A stretch of 38,452 nt of DNA from Capillidium heterosporum (lineage: Eukaryota; Entomophthoromycota; Entomophthoromycetes; Entomophthorales; Capillidiaceae): NCBI GenBank assembly GCA_016630905.1, contig WBMQ01000030.1, positions 1 through 38,452 of the forward strand. The letters run 5' to 3'. Of the stretch, positions 23,322 to 32,960 are shown piece by piece (position 1 is the stretch's first letter; each line of letters opens with the position of its first letter). The notes under the pieces are model-generated. The model was not told where the DNA came from. It made no database searches and was given only the letters and a program-made list of their open reading frames with translations. Made by a program: the position numbers and the translations under genes.

Positions 23322-24830
23322 ATGATATCAAAGTTCTTCAACTCTAGTTTTGATAATGAAATTAAGGACCAGGTAATTAAGTTTATATTCGTTTATGAAT
23401 GTAAAAAGGCTAACCAATATATCAAGAGTGTAAATGTCTCACTAGATGATTGGAAGGCTTATTTGGAGCTACTCATAAGGCAACCTAAAAGACAATTATA
23501 TCATCTACACTATCATTGTAAATCCAGCTTTAAGCACTCCTCATATCTGAATATTCGCTACAGACCATCAATTATATTTTTAACAACAGATACTGTTTCT
23601 AGTTCCAAGTGATTTTAAAGCTATCCCAACCAAATTGGCTACGACTACTGCCGTTATCTTCCAACAGTTTTGTATCAATCATTGGCAATAGTTTTAATTA
23701 TGGAGAATATACAGTTAAAGTTATCTACTTTTCTTACCAACTATGAAGCTTTTCAATGAGGAAATTGTCCATATTAGCGTATTTCGGAGAAAGAACGATA
23801 TAGGGCTGAGCATCAACATGATAAGTTTGAGGTAATTCCCATTTATAAACTTTATAGAAAGGTATTTGAATATCTTAGTACCAATTTAAAAGCAACTTAT
23901 TTTGGAATGCCAGTCCAATTTCCCCAAGCTTTCAGAGATGAATCTTGAAACTATAAACATGTTTACAGGTATTTAATACTTTAATTTTTGGGTAAAACCA
24001 GGTCTATATCAATTTAGTAGTGATCAACTTTCTTATGTCCTTACACTTTCAGCTTCTACACTCAAATAATAATTTTGAGATCCAGGGTAGATAGCATTTA
24101 GGCTTTTATTTAATACACCTACCAGTGGGCTCTTTATAATAAGTTTGAAAACCTAATTCTCTATATACTCAAATCTCTTTCCAACGACTCTGAGAAGGTA
24201 TTAGCCAACGCCTTTCCTATTAGAAACAGGCTTTTAAGCTCGATAAATTTACTGTGTTTAGCACCTAAATTAAAGCAATTGGTTCAAGTACCACGCTAGT
24301 ACAATAATATATCCCTTTACTTACAACAAGAAATCCTCCTTTCCAAGTTCCTTGAAAACTTCAACAGGGAAGATAATGATGAAAAGGAAGAGGATGCTCA
24401 GTTTGGAGAAATTTGAAAGGTAAAGTAATTTAGAGTTAGTAACTGTTATCTTTAAATCCTTTAAAACTTTTTTTGACTCCATCGCTTTACTCACACATTT
24501 CCAAATATTACAGCTATTCTATCGACAAATGCTACCTCCAATTCCAAAACGAAAACTTATTTGAACAACTCAAGTAACGTTAGCAGCCTTATCACTTCGA
24601 TGACTGGTCTTGAAAGTGATTCAAAGTAGTATGTATTACCTTGAATTTTTTGAATCCGGCACTACAATAAATACTTTGAACTGTCCCACTCCTCCATGGC
24701 CTCTTTTTATCACAACAGCATCGTATGCTACCATCAATTCTTTAATATTTGACCCGATCATGTACTGACTTTACTCAAGTAACCAACAAGCTTCTACAGG
24801 TTGTAGGTAGATTCGCCTAGGAAAACTATA
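23322..24830 (+). pseudogene. Leucine-rich-repeat-like gene relic
   Basis: A 96-codon frame starts at 23322 (MISKFFNSSFDNEIKDQVI) and ends at 23612. It is followed on the same strand by protein-like pieces in shifting frames. Examples are KLFNEEIVHISVFRRKND near 23750, QLILECQSNFPKLSEMNLE near 23900 and KYYSYSIDKCYLQFQNENL near 24520. The spacing of Leu, Asn and Cys is like leucine-rich repeats, perhaps an F-box/LRR family protein, but no F-box is clear. I could not join the pieces through normal introns into one open frame. An intact gene with many introns is possible, but a pseudogene seems more likely. Confidence 0.3.
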
Positions 24831-25650
24831 CCTTAAATAAGGCCAAGATAACTTTAGCCTAGTTCTCTTGATAATAGTTTAACTCTAGTTGACATATATA
24901 TCATTCAGCTGTTTACATTGGTTACTACAGATCCAAATAGCATAGTATATCCTTAATAAAAGATATATCACGAGTTTATTAACACGCTGTATTTTCATAA
25001 TGGTTTATTAAGTGGCACATTATATCTTGATGTATGCTATTTTTATATGATTTAAAATAATTTATTGAACAGCTGCTATGAACTTCAATAGTTTATAGGG
25101 AAATGTCTAATTGCTATTGTCAAAACAAGCCTTAGTCCATTTTGTTTCAGCTTTAATATTAAAAATGGACAACTTCCTTTGCTTTTAAAATGTAAAGTCT
25201 AGAATGGCTGTGTGCTTTTGAGCTATTGTAGCAGCATATATATACCCTGTAGATTCAAGAGAAACTTAATAGGAAATATTTATATCGTTGGAAGTGGGCT
25301 AAGGAGGTATGAACAAAGCCGACGCTTTTCGAGGATAAATATCCGCATCTATTGATTTGAAGATATGGAAAACATAGTCGACAAATATACTGCCCTGTTC
25401 CAAAAATATAAATACTGGCTTCTAAGTTTATCTGTAAGAATGTTGCCCATAGTATCCAAACAGAGTAGTCTTCATGTTAATGATGGCTAAATTTGTCAGG
25501 ACAGCCCTTTCTAAATCACATATTTTGACATAGTACGATAGTTTCTCTACCAAGACAAGCTACATTTTCATTATTCAGTTTACAAAGGGGCCTAAACAGA
25601 AGAAAGCAAGTAGACGCAATCACATATAACTATTCCAGTTGGCCTCAAAG

Positions 25651-25683
25651 TTAAAAATAGATGGCCTGGGTTTATATTTTTAG
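25651..25683. promoter_or_regulatory. Paired MADS-box (MEF2/Rlm1-type) sites, copy 1
   Basis: TTAAAAATAG at 25651 fits the MEF2/Rlm1 consensus YTAWWWWTAR. ATATTTTTAG at 25674 fits in nine of ten positions. The start-to-start distance is 23 bp, the same as upstream of copies 2, 3 and 8. The pair lies 250 bp before the TATA box. Confidence 0.55.
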
Positions 25684-25878
25684 TTGCTATTGAACATTAA
25701 GCCACACTGTTGTAAATTTTCTGTCAAGTATAAGGATTTAAGTCGTGTGATATGTATCAAATATATTGCCGAATTAATAAAAGCTATAGATGAGTTGGTT
25801 AATATAATATACATTGGATTAGTACTTTATCAGGTAAGTGCCACAAGACATAAATATCTATAAATGTTGCGTTGCATG

Positions 25879-25908
25879 TTAAAAATAAGTGAAAAGTACA
25901 TATAAAAG
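25879..25908 (+). promoter_or_regulatory. Proximal MADS-type site and TATA box, copy 1
   Basis: TTAAAAATAA at 25879-25888 fits YTAWWWWTAR and ends 13 bp before the start of TATAAAAG at 25901-25908. The start codon follows 64 bp after the TATA box. Confidence 0.65.
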
Positions 25909-25964
25909 AGAGCTTTGCATCTTAATTTTTCATAGAAAAACTCAACTCCAACCGACTTTTCCAA

Positions 25965-26357
25965 ATGAAATTGCAAATCATTCTCTTAGCCTCTCTCCTC
26001 AGTCTCATCAATGCTGATAAATGTCCCACCCCTAGTGGTGGCTGCGGCGATGTCCACTTACCTCCTGGTGGCGCTTGGAATATGGACACCACCTTCTACT
26101 CCGAGGCCAACTATGGTGGCCAGTACAACACCACCAAAGTCAATGGTATTTATGGATGTAGCAACGATATCCCCGACTTTCAGATCAAGTCTATGATAAG
26201 TTCTGGCAGTACTCGAGTATTTTTACACTATGGTAAGGACTGTGTTGGCCATATTCTTTATGAAGTTCAAGGTGGCACTAACAACTTGGATAGTTTGAAG
26301 GGATGTCCTGGGTCAGTTTTCATCAAGTACAACCGTCCTGAAGGTGCAAGCTGTTAA
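25965..26357 (+). CDS. Secreted beta/gamma-crystallin-like protein, array copy 1
   Basis: This intronless gene encodes 130 residues. Residues 1-17 form a signal peptide (MKLQIILLASLLSLINA), and the mature chain starts DKCP. Cysteines are at 20, 27, 65, 93, 114 and 130, enough for three disulfides. The segment FYSEANYGG matches the beta/gamma-crystallin sheet-corner pattern (aromatic, x4, aromatic, x, Gly), and IPDFQIKSM and PGSVFIKYN resemble the closing Ser-containing strands. The second half, with HYGKDCVGH, has Cys where the second aromatic would be. The function is unknown. Small secreted proteins of similar fold include some microbial antifungal proteins, which is suggestive only. It is the first copy of the array and the only one whose C-terminus reads PEGASC. 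Confidence 0.88.
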   Translation: MKLQIILLASLLSLINADKCPTPSGGCGDVHLPPGGAWNMDTTFYSEANYGGQYNTTKVNGIYGCSNDIPDFQIKSMISSGSTRVFLHYGKDCVGHILYEVQGGTNNLDSLKGCPGSVFIKYNRPEGASC

Positions 26358-27450
26358 TAGTGTATATTATCTAGATTCGTCTATATATTTGATAAATGGT
26401 GTATTATAATTTTCGCTTGAATTGTAGTTTAATATGGGTTTATTTACAAGTATTCAAATATAAACCTTGTAAGATTGGCTTTTTAATATTGATAAATATA
26501 CTTACTACTACTAAGAATAGCGATGTGTATTTAAGTATAGACAATTATTTAGTGAATTTCCAAGAGTCACATTTAGTATGTTATTAAAAGCAGGCAATAT
26601 TCTATTGCAAGGTACATGTAGGTATGCCATCAAAGTTCCACATCCTAGCTCTACGGCATCCGATAAAGTAGACATGTTTTCTATAGAAAATAGAGGCTGA
26701 TCCAATAAGCTTAGGAACTCTTTGGGTGATCGATCCAACTAAAATTTAGTAATTTTAATCCGGCCTCGGGAATTTTTTAGCCCGAATTGTCCCACCTTCG
26801 GCTATTTACATCTGCCATCTTGTGACAAGATTTAATATGTGCTTAATGAAATTTGTAGCACATGCATTACAAACATGTAATATCGTCTGCAACTTTTATT
26901 AATAGGTACATCGTATCTTAATATCTGCTATTTTTACCTCTTGAAGTAGCTGTATTAAACCATTTTCATACATCCTAATAGCTGGAAGAGTGAAAAGATA
27001 CTTTGTACGGATATTTTACAAACTTTTAAATAGGTGTATTAAACCACTATTGTAGAATGTATAGTTTAATGGGTAAATACATAATTTATGTTAGCAATTT
27101 AGGTCTTATTCATTATAATGAAATTTCAACCCTAAAAATAAATATCTATTTTAAATTTTGCTTTCAAAGTGGAATAATAAAGTATACATAGCGGTGAACT
27201 GTTGGGTGCTTACAGGCTATTAGAGTGATATATAGGCATTTTTATTAAACGACACACATTATAGCGAGTGGCTTAAGGAAATACCAGCAAAGTTGCTTTG
27301 GCTAATTAAATGCCCGCATTCATTCAAGTAAAAGAGGTGTGGAGGAGCCATGTCTTCATAATTGATGCCAATGTTTGCTAAATTAAGCTTCCTTTGCTTG
27401 CATATTTCATCAAGGAAGATCGTTCTCATTTGCACAATTGGACTTCAGTG
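26358..27450. other. Array spacer 1-2
   Basis: This is AT-rich spacer, homologous in parts to the spacers before copies 1 and 3. A minus-strand open frame at 26511-26738 (75 codons) has no recognisable family and no supporting exon, so I do not call it a gene. Confidence 0.5.
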
Positions 27451-27483
27451 CTAAAAATAATATACTTGGCAGGTTATTTATAA
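27451..27483. promoter_or_regulatory. Paired MADS-box sites, copy 2
   Basis: CTAAAAATAA at 27451 and TTATTTATAA at 27474 both fit YTAWWWWTAR fully, and they start 23 bp apart. The second differs in sequence from the equivalent site of the other copies but still fits the consensus. The pair lies 137 bp before the TATA box. Confidence 0.6.
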
Positions 27484-27565
27484 CTTGAAATTAGAAATTA
27501 TGCTGCATTACTTTGAAATTTCGGATCATGACATCTGTTGGACTAAATGAGTGTTACATTATCAA

Positions 27566-27595
27566 CTAAAAATAAGTGAAGGTTACGTATAAAAA
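27566..27595 (+). promoter_or_regulatory. Proximal MADS-type site and TATA box, copy 2
   Basis: CTAAAAATAA at 27566-27575 ends 13 bp before TATAAAAA at 27588-27595, the same spacing as in copies 1 and 4. The start codon is 74 bp after the TATA box. Confidence 0.65.
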
Positions 27596-27661
27596 GAGGA
27601 TCGGCGACTCGATTGTTTAGACAGAAATCAACACCTCTTAAGTCTAAAACTCAAACGCAAA

Positions 27662-28048
27662 ATGAAATTCCAAGCCGCCCTCCTAGCTTTAGCTGCCACT
27701 CTTATTTCCGCCGACAAGTGCCCTGCTCCAAGTGACAACTGCGGTGATGTTTCTCTACCTCCCAACTACAACGTCAACCTGGATGCCACCTTCTACTCTG
27801 GCACCAACTTCACCGGTGACTTTAAGAAGTCTACTATCAAGGGTATTTACGGATGTACTAATGATATCCCCGACTTCCAAATTAAGTCGATGTTGAGTAC
27901 CGGCTCCACTCAACTTACTTTCCACTATGGTAAGGACTGTATCGGTCACGTCATCACCCAGGTCCAGGGTGGTAGCTCCAACTTGGATACTTCCAAGGGT
28001 TGCCCCGGTTCGGTATTTATCAAGTTGAACCGTTACGGAAGTTGTTAA
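27662..28048 (+). CDS. Secreted beta/gamma-crystallin-like protein, array copy 2
   Basis: This intronless gene encodes 128 residues. The signal peptide (MKFQAALLALAATLISA) is followed by DKCPAPSDNCGD. Cysteines are at 20, 27, 65, 93, 114 and 128, as in copy 1 except for the shorter tail ending RYGSC. YSGTNFTG at 44-51 is an exact (Y)x4(F)xG crystallin pattern. It differs from copy 3 by only three residues (34, 43 and 106). From about 70 bp upstream of the start to codon 112 the two genes are about 98% identical, but their last 17 codons and 3' flanks are not close. Confidence 0.9.
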   Translation: MKFQAALLALAATLISADKCPAPSDNCGDVSLPPNYNVNLDATFYSGTNFTGDFKKSTIKGIYGCTNDIPDFQIKSMLSTGSTQLTFHYGKDCIGHVITQVQGGSSNLDTSKGCPGSVFIKLNRYGSC

Positions 28049-29417
28049 TGGATGTATAGGATCTAGAGTCGTCAGTATATAGTTAATTAAAATTGTAGTA
28101 TACTTTTATTTTGAATAGTTGTTGATATATGCTTGTTTATACCTATAAAATGTTTCTTGGGTTCACTTGATCTTCTGAAATGGATTGCTATTTTCAAATG
28201 TGCCTTATCGCTACTAAGAATTACGATATATTTAAATGTAAATGTAACTGTATTTACTTATTTCAATGAACGGGCTCTAGGCAGCCATTCAAATTTAATA
28301 TCTTGCAAAGGGTACTTGTTTTTGATATACGTACCTTTGTAGCCTTAGATCCGGCAATATATCCTACTTTATAGTACATAGCTTTGAAGAAAAGGAATAC
28401 AGCCAAATTATCTAATCAATTTAAATAATCGTTTATACCGACATTAACAGGTTTTGACTTTGGCCTCCAGCTCATCCTTCAAAATAAATTTAAAATCTAA
28501 TAAATCTTTTACAGGTTACACGTAGATAGATCCATAGATTCCTTAACCCAACTTTACACCATCTGGTAAAATAACACCTTTCCATAGATTCTTGAAAGTC
28601 CATTTAGCCAATTTAGTTAAACTTAAGTGGTTGAATCAACCAAACCAAACTGCCCCATCTCTCATCGGACATTTACATCGGTTACTGTTGGGAAGATGGG
28701 CTTAATCTATGCTTAATTAAATTTATATCCCATGGTTCACCAACACGCAATTTGGTTTATATACTTTATAAATAACTACATCACAGTTTAATACCTACTA
28801 TTTTTACAAAGTTTAAAATAAATGTATTAAGCTATAACTGTATACCTCAATATCGAAATAGGCAACCATATACCTTGTACAGCTGTAGTAAATCATTATC
28901 GTATGCTTTGCTATTGAAATGGGTAAATGCATAGCTGCCATTGCCCGATAAGTCTTATCCCACCAGGTTCAAACTTTGGGATCAGAAATAAATGTCTTAA
29001 TATAGTTTCGAGGTGTAATGGATAAAATGTACCCAACGCATAGTAGCTGGGTGCCTTTGGAGTATTGGAGCGATATTTACATATCCCATAGATTTAAGGA
29101 ACGGTTAACGGAAAATGTCTATGTATAGGATGCTTAAAGGAAGTATCAGCGAAGCTGGCCCCTTACAATTTCATTTAAATGCCCACAATTATCGATTTGA
29201 AGAGGCGGTGTGTAGGAGCCACTTTATATCCGCCACTTTGTTCCAAAAAATATAAGCGCTACTATCAAAACTCAATTGTATAGCTTTACTCAAACTATCT
29301 GAACAAGCAAAAATCGATCTCAATGTTTGCTAAATTTAGATTTGTCCAAGTTTTCTAAATCATATCCTTTGGCAGAAACGTGATCAAACTCAATATGAAT
29401 TTGTTTTAGCTTATAGG
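28049..29417. other. Array spacer 2-3
   Basis: This spacer contains blocks related to the previous spacer, for example around 28660-28980 compared with 26790-27110, and a short direct repeat TCCATAGATTC at about 28535 and 28585. A plus-strand frame at 28133-28342 is not supported as a gene. Confidence 0.5.
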
Positions 29418-29450
29418 CTAAAAATAGTTGATTTAGCCAGCTATTTTTAG
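29418..29450. promoter_or_regulatory. Paired MADS-box sites, copy 3 (perfect inverted pair)
   Basis: CTAAAAATAG at 29418-29427 and CTATTTTTAG at 29441-29450 are exact reverse complements. Each is a perfect MEF2/Rlm1 site (CTA, four A/T, TAG), and they start 23 bp apart. The pair lies 109 bp before the TATA box. Confidence 0.65.
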
Positions 29451-29510
29451 CTGCAGTTGCAAATTGCGTTGTAGTTCATTATAAATCTTTCAGATATGAC
29501 AGCTGTTGAG

Positions 29511-29534
29511 CTAAATAGAAAGCAGGTATAAAAG
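29511..29534 (+). promoter_or_regulatory. Degenerate proximal site and TATA box, copy 3
   Basis: CTAAATAG at 29511-29518 looks like the proximal MADS site of copies 1, 2 and 4 shortened by two bases. TATAAAAG follows at 29527-29534, 75 bp before the start codon. Confidence 0.5.
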
Positions 29535-29601
29535 GAGGGTCGGTGACTCGATTGTTTAGACAGAAATCAACACCTCTTAAGTTTAAAACTCAAACGCAAA
29601 A

Positions 29602-29988
29602 ATGAAATTCCAAGCCGCCCTCCTAGCTTTAGCTGCCACTCTTATTTCCGCCGACAAGTGCCCTGCTCCAAGTGACAACTGCGGTGATGTTTCCCTTCCC
29701 TCTAACTACAACGTCAACCTGGATGCCGCCTTCTACTCTGGCACCAACTTCACCGGTGACTTTAAGAAGTCTACTATCAAGGGTATTTACGGATGTACTA
29801 ATGATATCCCCGACTTCCAAATTAAGTCGATGTTGAGTACCGGCTCCACTCAACTTACTTTCCACTATGGTAAGGACTGTATCGGTCACGTCATCACCCA
29901 GGTCCAGGGTGGTAGCTTCAACTTGGATACTTCCAAGGGCTGTCCTGGTAGTGTTTTCATCAAGTTGAACCGTTATGGAAGTTGTTAA
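29602..29988 (+). CDS. Secreted beta/gamma-crystallin-like protein, array copy 3
   Basis: This intronless gene encodes 128 residues with the same signal peptide and six cysteines as copy 2. The three residue changes from copy 2 are P34S, T43A and S106F. Codons 1-112 match copy 2 at all but seven bases. The last 17 codons, stop included, differ at nine bases, all silent, and resemble other copies there (GGCTGTCCTGGTAGTGT occurs in near-identical form in copy 4). This indicates a chimeric gene made by conversion or unequal exchange. Confidence 0.9.
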   Translation: MKFQAALLALAATLISADKCPAPSDNCGDVSLPSNYNVNLDAAFYSGTNFTGDFKKSTIKGIYGCTNDIPDFQIKSMLSTGSTQLTFHYGKDCIGHVITQVQGGSFNLDTSKGCPGSVFIKLNRYGSC

Positions 29989-30985
29989 TTTGTGGATTTT
30001 GTTTATAATAAATTGCTAACCCATATACCATACATTGGTGCTTTTGAATAATGTCCGTTGTTTATTAATAAATAAAAATATGACTAATACCTTTATTAAC
30101 GGCAATTTATTTTACAATCCACTTTTATGAGCTATTTTATAGATATACCTTTTTCAAATAGCTACTTGCTTTGTTTATCAAAACTTATATAAAGTGCATT
30201 TCTTATTTCCAATCCATAAAGATGGAATAGTAGCTTCCATTCAATTGAATATCCAAATAGAGGATTTATACCTATCTACTCTTTAAAGAAAGGGAAAGAA
30301 ATGTAGCTCATTTGATAGCAGAGTATTTAAAACTAGTCTTCGGATTATCCCTCTAACTTTCATCTTCTACTACCTGTTATACACTATTGATATAAATATC
30401 TGTGCATGCTGTATACAGGATAGTTTTAAGATTGAGGCGTCAAATGGAAGGTGCCTATAGTTAGATTAATTGTAGTTGATTTTCCAGCAATATGAATAGT
30501 GCTTGGCCTATTTGATATAAGTACAACGATTGAAATATATTCCTCAGGTTTCCAAGATAATTTGATGGATTTGAAGTGATAGTTTCAAACTAAACTGTAT
30601 TTTGCCCCAGATTTCAACTTCCTACTACTTTGGTCTCAATAAAGCGTTGCAAATTCAATGTTAAGCTGTTCAAATAACCTGAGCGATTTCTTATCAATTC
30701 AATAGTAAGAAATTCGGTATATCCTGAACAGAATAATATTAACCTGGAATTATTGATTTGGACCAGAGTAGTAGGAAGCTAAGGTTTGTCCATTTCCAAG
30801 TTTGAGTATCGTGAAATAGACTTTTTGATAGGTAGCTTAAGGAGTACTAAGCAAAGTCTGTCTTCCTACCCAGATGTCCACATCTACCCAACCTAAGCTA
30901 TAGGTATACATAGCCGAGTTATTTATATCGTTTTTAACTTTCGCTAGATCTAGCTATACTCTAATTTAGATTTGATGTGTCAAAG
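29989..30985. other. Array spacer 3-4
   Basis: This is AT-rich spacer. A block near 30830-30860 (TAGCTTAAGGAGTACTAAGC) resembles blocks before copies 2 and 3. I see no gene. Confidence 0.5.
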
Positions 30986-30995
30986 TTAAAAATAG
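30986..30995. promoter_or_regulatory. Single distal MADS-type site, copy 4
   Basis: TTAAAAATAG fits YTAWWWWTAR and lies 125 bp before the TATA box. The expected partner 23 bp further on (31009-31018) no longer fits the consensus. Confidence 0.5.
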
Positions 30996-31088
30996 CATTC
31001 TTACCTGCTGTGTTTACTTTGAGGTTGAAGTGTACTTATGACAACTTTGTTTCGCCGACCGTTGCAAAAAGATGGGATATAGTATTAT

Positions 31089-31118
31089 TTAAAAATAAAC
31101 AAAGAATATGTATAAAAA
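31089..31118 (+). promoter_or_regulatory. Proximal MADS-type site and TATA box, copy 4
   Basis: TTAAAAATAA at 31089-31098 ends 13 bp before TATAAAAA at 31111-31118. The start codon is 68 bp after the TATA box. Confidence 0.65.
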
Positions 31119-31178
31119 GGGAGTTGACAAAGCAAATACTTCAAACAATAAATTGATTTTTAATATATTCATATAAAA

Positions 31179-31565
31179 ATGAAATTCCAATCCATCTTCC
31201 TAGCTTTGATTGCCAACCTAGTAATTTCTGACAAGTGTCCAACCCCAAGTGACAACTGTGGTCCCGTTGGTCTGCCTCCTAACAGTAATTACACGATGGA
31301 GGCAACTTTCTGGCCTGAAGTCAACTTCACCGGTCAATACAAAACCTCCAAAATCAACGGAATCTACGGATGTACCAACGACGTCCCCGACTTTCAAATT
31401 AAATCGTTCGTAAGTACGGGGTCGACGCAGGTCACCTTCCACTATGGTAAGGATTGCTTTGGCCACGTCATATACCAGGTCGAAGGTGGAAGTGCCGATT
31501 TGGAGGCTTCCAAAGGCTGTCCAGGTAGTGTCTTTATCAAATTGAACCGGTATGGATCCTGTTAG
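31179..31565 (+). CDS. Secreted beta/gamma-crystallin-like protein, array copy 4
   Basis: This intronless gene encodes 128 residues. Signal peptide MKFQSIFLALIANLVIS is followed by DKCPTPSDNCGP. Cysteines are at 20, 27, 65, 93, 114 and 128, and WPEVNFTGQY is the first crystallin-like corner. The tail IKLNRYGSC is the same as in copies 2 and 3, while the middle differs at many positions (FVSTGSTQVTFHYGKDCFG). It is the most diverged intact member of the first subfamily. Confidence 0.9.
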   Translation: MKFQSIFLALIANLVISDKCPTPSDNCGPVGLPPNSNYTMEATFWPEVNFTGQYKTSKINGIYGCTNDVPDFQIKSFVSTGSTQVTFHYGKDCFGHVIYQVEGGSADLEASKGCPGSVFIKLNRYGSC

Positions 31566-32475
31566 TTTTGTTCATTAGCTCCAATAAATCTGTAGTGCAT
31601 ATTTTAATCAAGTAAGTCTTATAAGTTATAGCTTTATAGGTGACTTTTTCATTTCTATAGATACTATTTATGCGTTATTTTACCAGTGATATAAGTCTAG
31701 CTAACATTTCTATCAGTAGCAATTCAACTTTATAAAGTGAGGCCAACTGATTGATTAAATCAACTCCCTTTCAGCAACCCCGGCTTTATATTCAGCTTTT
31801 TATAGCTCTGATTTATACATCATAGAATTGGGAATTTGTATTTGAAATATTTTAATATAAATATAGTATATAGAAAATAAAATTCAATAAATAAATATAG
31901 CCTTCGACAATACATATATTTATATTGTGAGGCTCGAGATTCCAGCTATTCCTTTGATATAATGTAAAAAATACAAATTTCAGTCTATCTTTCAAGTACT
32001 GATTCACTAGTATACTTGAGTACTAGCTACTTTCGAATGTATATTTCCCCTACAACTGATATAGTTACCATAAAAACTATATGGCTTACTAGTTATCGAC
32101 AAATCAGCATTTGAGAACCTGCCTTGAACACAAATTTCTCTCAAAGCATGACCCATCTTCAAATCTAAAGTAGAGCAAAATGAACTTTATAGGCATGCCT
32201 TTGAGAACTATCGACGAAGTTTACTTTTCTATTTGAAAGTCTAGATCTATATACGAAATAAAAGTGGATAAAGACTGCTTTCTGAACACTGGTTTAACGT
32301 TTACTTGATCTAATTACGAAATTTTAACTGCGTAGCTTAATTTTAAAGTTAACAGTAGTAGGTTGAACTATAACATTAATAGAAGCTGAGCTACATCCAT
32401 TATAGCCTTGATCCGAGACACCTCGAAGAAAGGAACAATAGGTGCCACTTAACCACTTAAGAATATGAAAGACAG
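31566..32475. other. Array spacer 4-5
   Basis: This spacer belongs to the second subfamily. The stretch 32100-32400 is homologous to 33720-34020 before copy 6 (for example GTTTACTTGATCTAATTACG compared with GTCTACTTGATCTAGGTACG). It lacks the 23-bp paired MADS sites of the other copies. Confidence 0.55.
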
Positions 32476-32483
32476 TATAAAAG
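32476..32483 (+). promoter_or_regulatory. TATA box, copy 5
   Basis: TATAAAAG lies 59 bp before the start codon of copy 5, in the same relative place as in the other copies. Confidence 0.6.
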
Positions 32484-32534
32484 AGATGCCAATAACTCGA
32501 ATCCTTAATAGAAACATCTCAACCAAGTGCCCAG

Positions 32535-32960
32535 ATGCATTTCCAAACTATTTTCCTAATTTTCACTATCATCGGTATGGTAGCCAGTGCCAAGTGCCTG
32601 ACCCCAAGCGATCCTTGTGACAACGTCCGCGCGTTTGACTACCAAAATATTGGGCACGATGTATTCTTCCACTCTGAACCCGAATTCCTTGATGAAGCCA
32701 AGGCAGCCAGTGTGAAGGGAACCTACGGGTGCATCGATGACGTTCCCAACTTCAAAGTCAAATCCATCTTGAGTAATGGCGTCAACTTTATCACCTTGCA
32801 CAAAGGTAAGGGCTGCATTGGTCCGGTCATCGACAAGTTCCTGAGTGCTAAAGAGAATTTGGAGGCTACAGAAAGCTGTCCTGGTATTGTTTTCGTCCAG
32901 CTCCGTTTTGATGAGAACTGCAAGCCTTCTTTATCTCGAAACATCCAGATCAGTGGATAG
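32535..32960 (+). CDS. Secreted crystallin-like protein, array copy 5 (second subfamily)
   Basis: This intronless gene encodes 141 residues. Signal peptide MHFQTIFLIFTIIGMVASA is followed by KCLTPSDPCDN. Six cysteines are kept (21, 28, 66, 94, 115 and 129), but the sequence has moved far from copies 1-4. The first corner motif is altered (HSEPEFLDEA, with no Gly), the second half reads LHKGKGCIGPVI, and a 12-residue tail after the last cysteine (KPSLSRNIQISG) is new. It keeps the order YGCIDDVPNFKVKS and CPGIVFVQL. Copy 6 shares the MHFQ start and the extended tail. Confidence 0.87.
   Translation: MHFQTIFLIFTIIGMVASAKCLTPSDPCDNVRAFDYQNIGHDVFFHSEPEFLDEAKAASVKGTYGCIDDVPNFKVKSILSNGVNFITLHKGKGCIGPVIDKFLSAKENLEATESCPGIVFVQLRFDENCKPSLSRNIQISG

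Noticed and set aside
26511-26738. Minus-strand 75-codon frame in array spacer 1-2
   Set aside because: No family pattern, no partner exon, and it lies in duplicated AT-rich spacer whose other copies do not keep it open.
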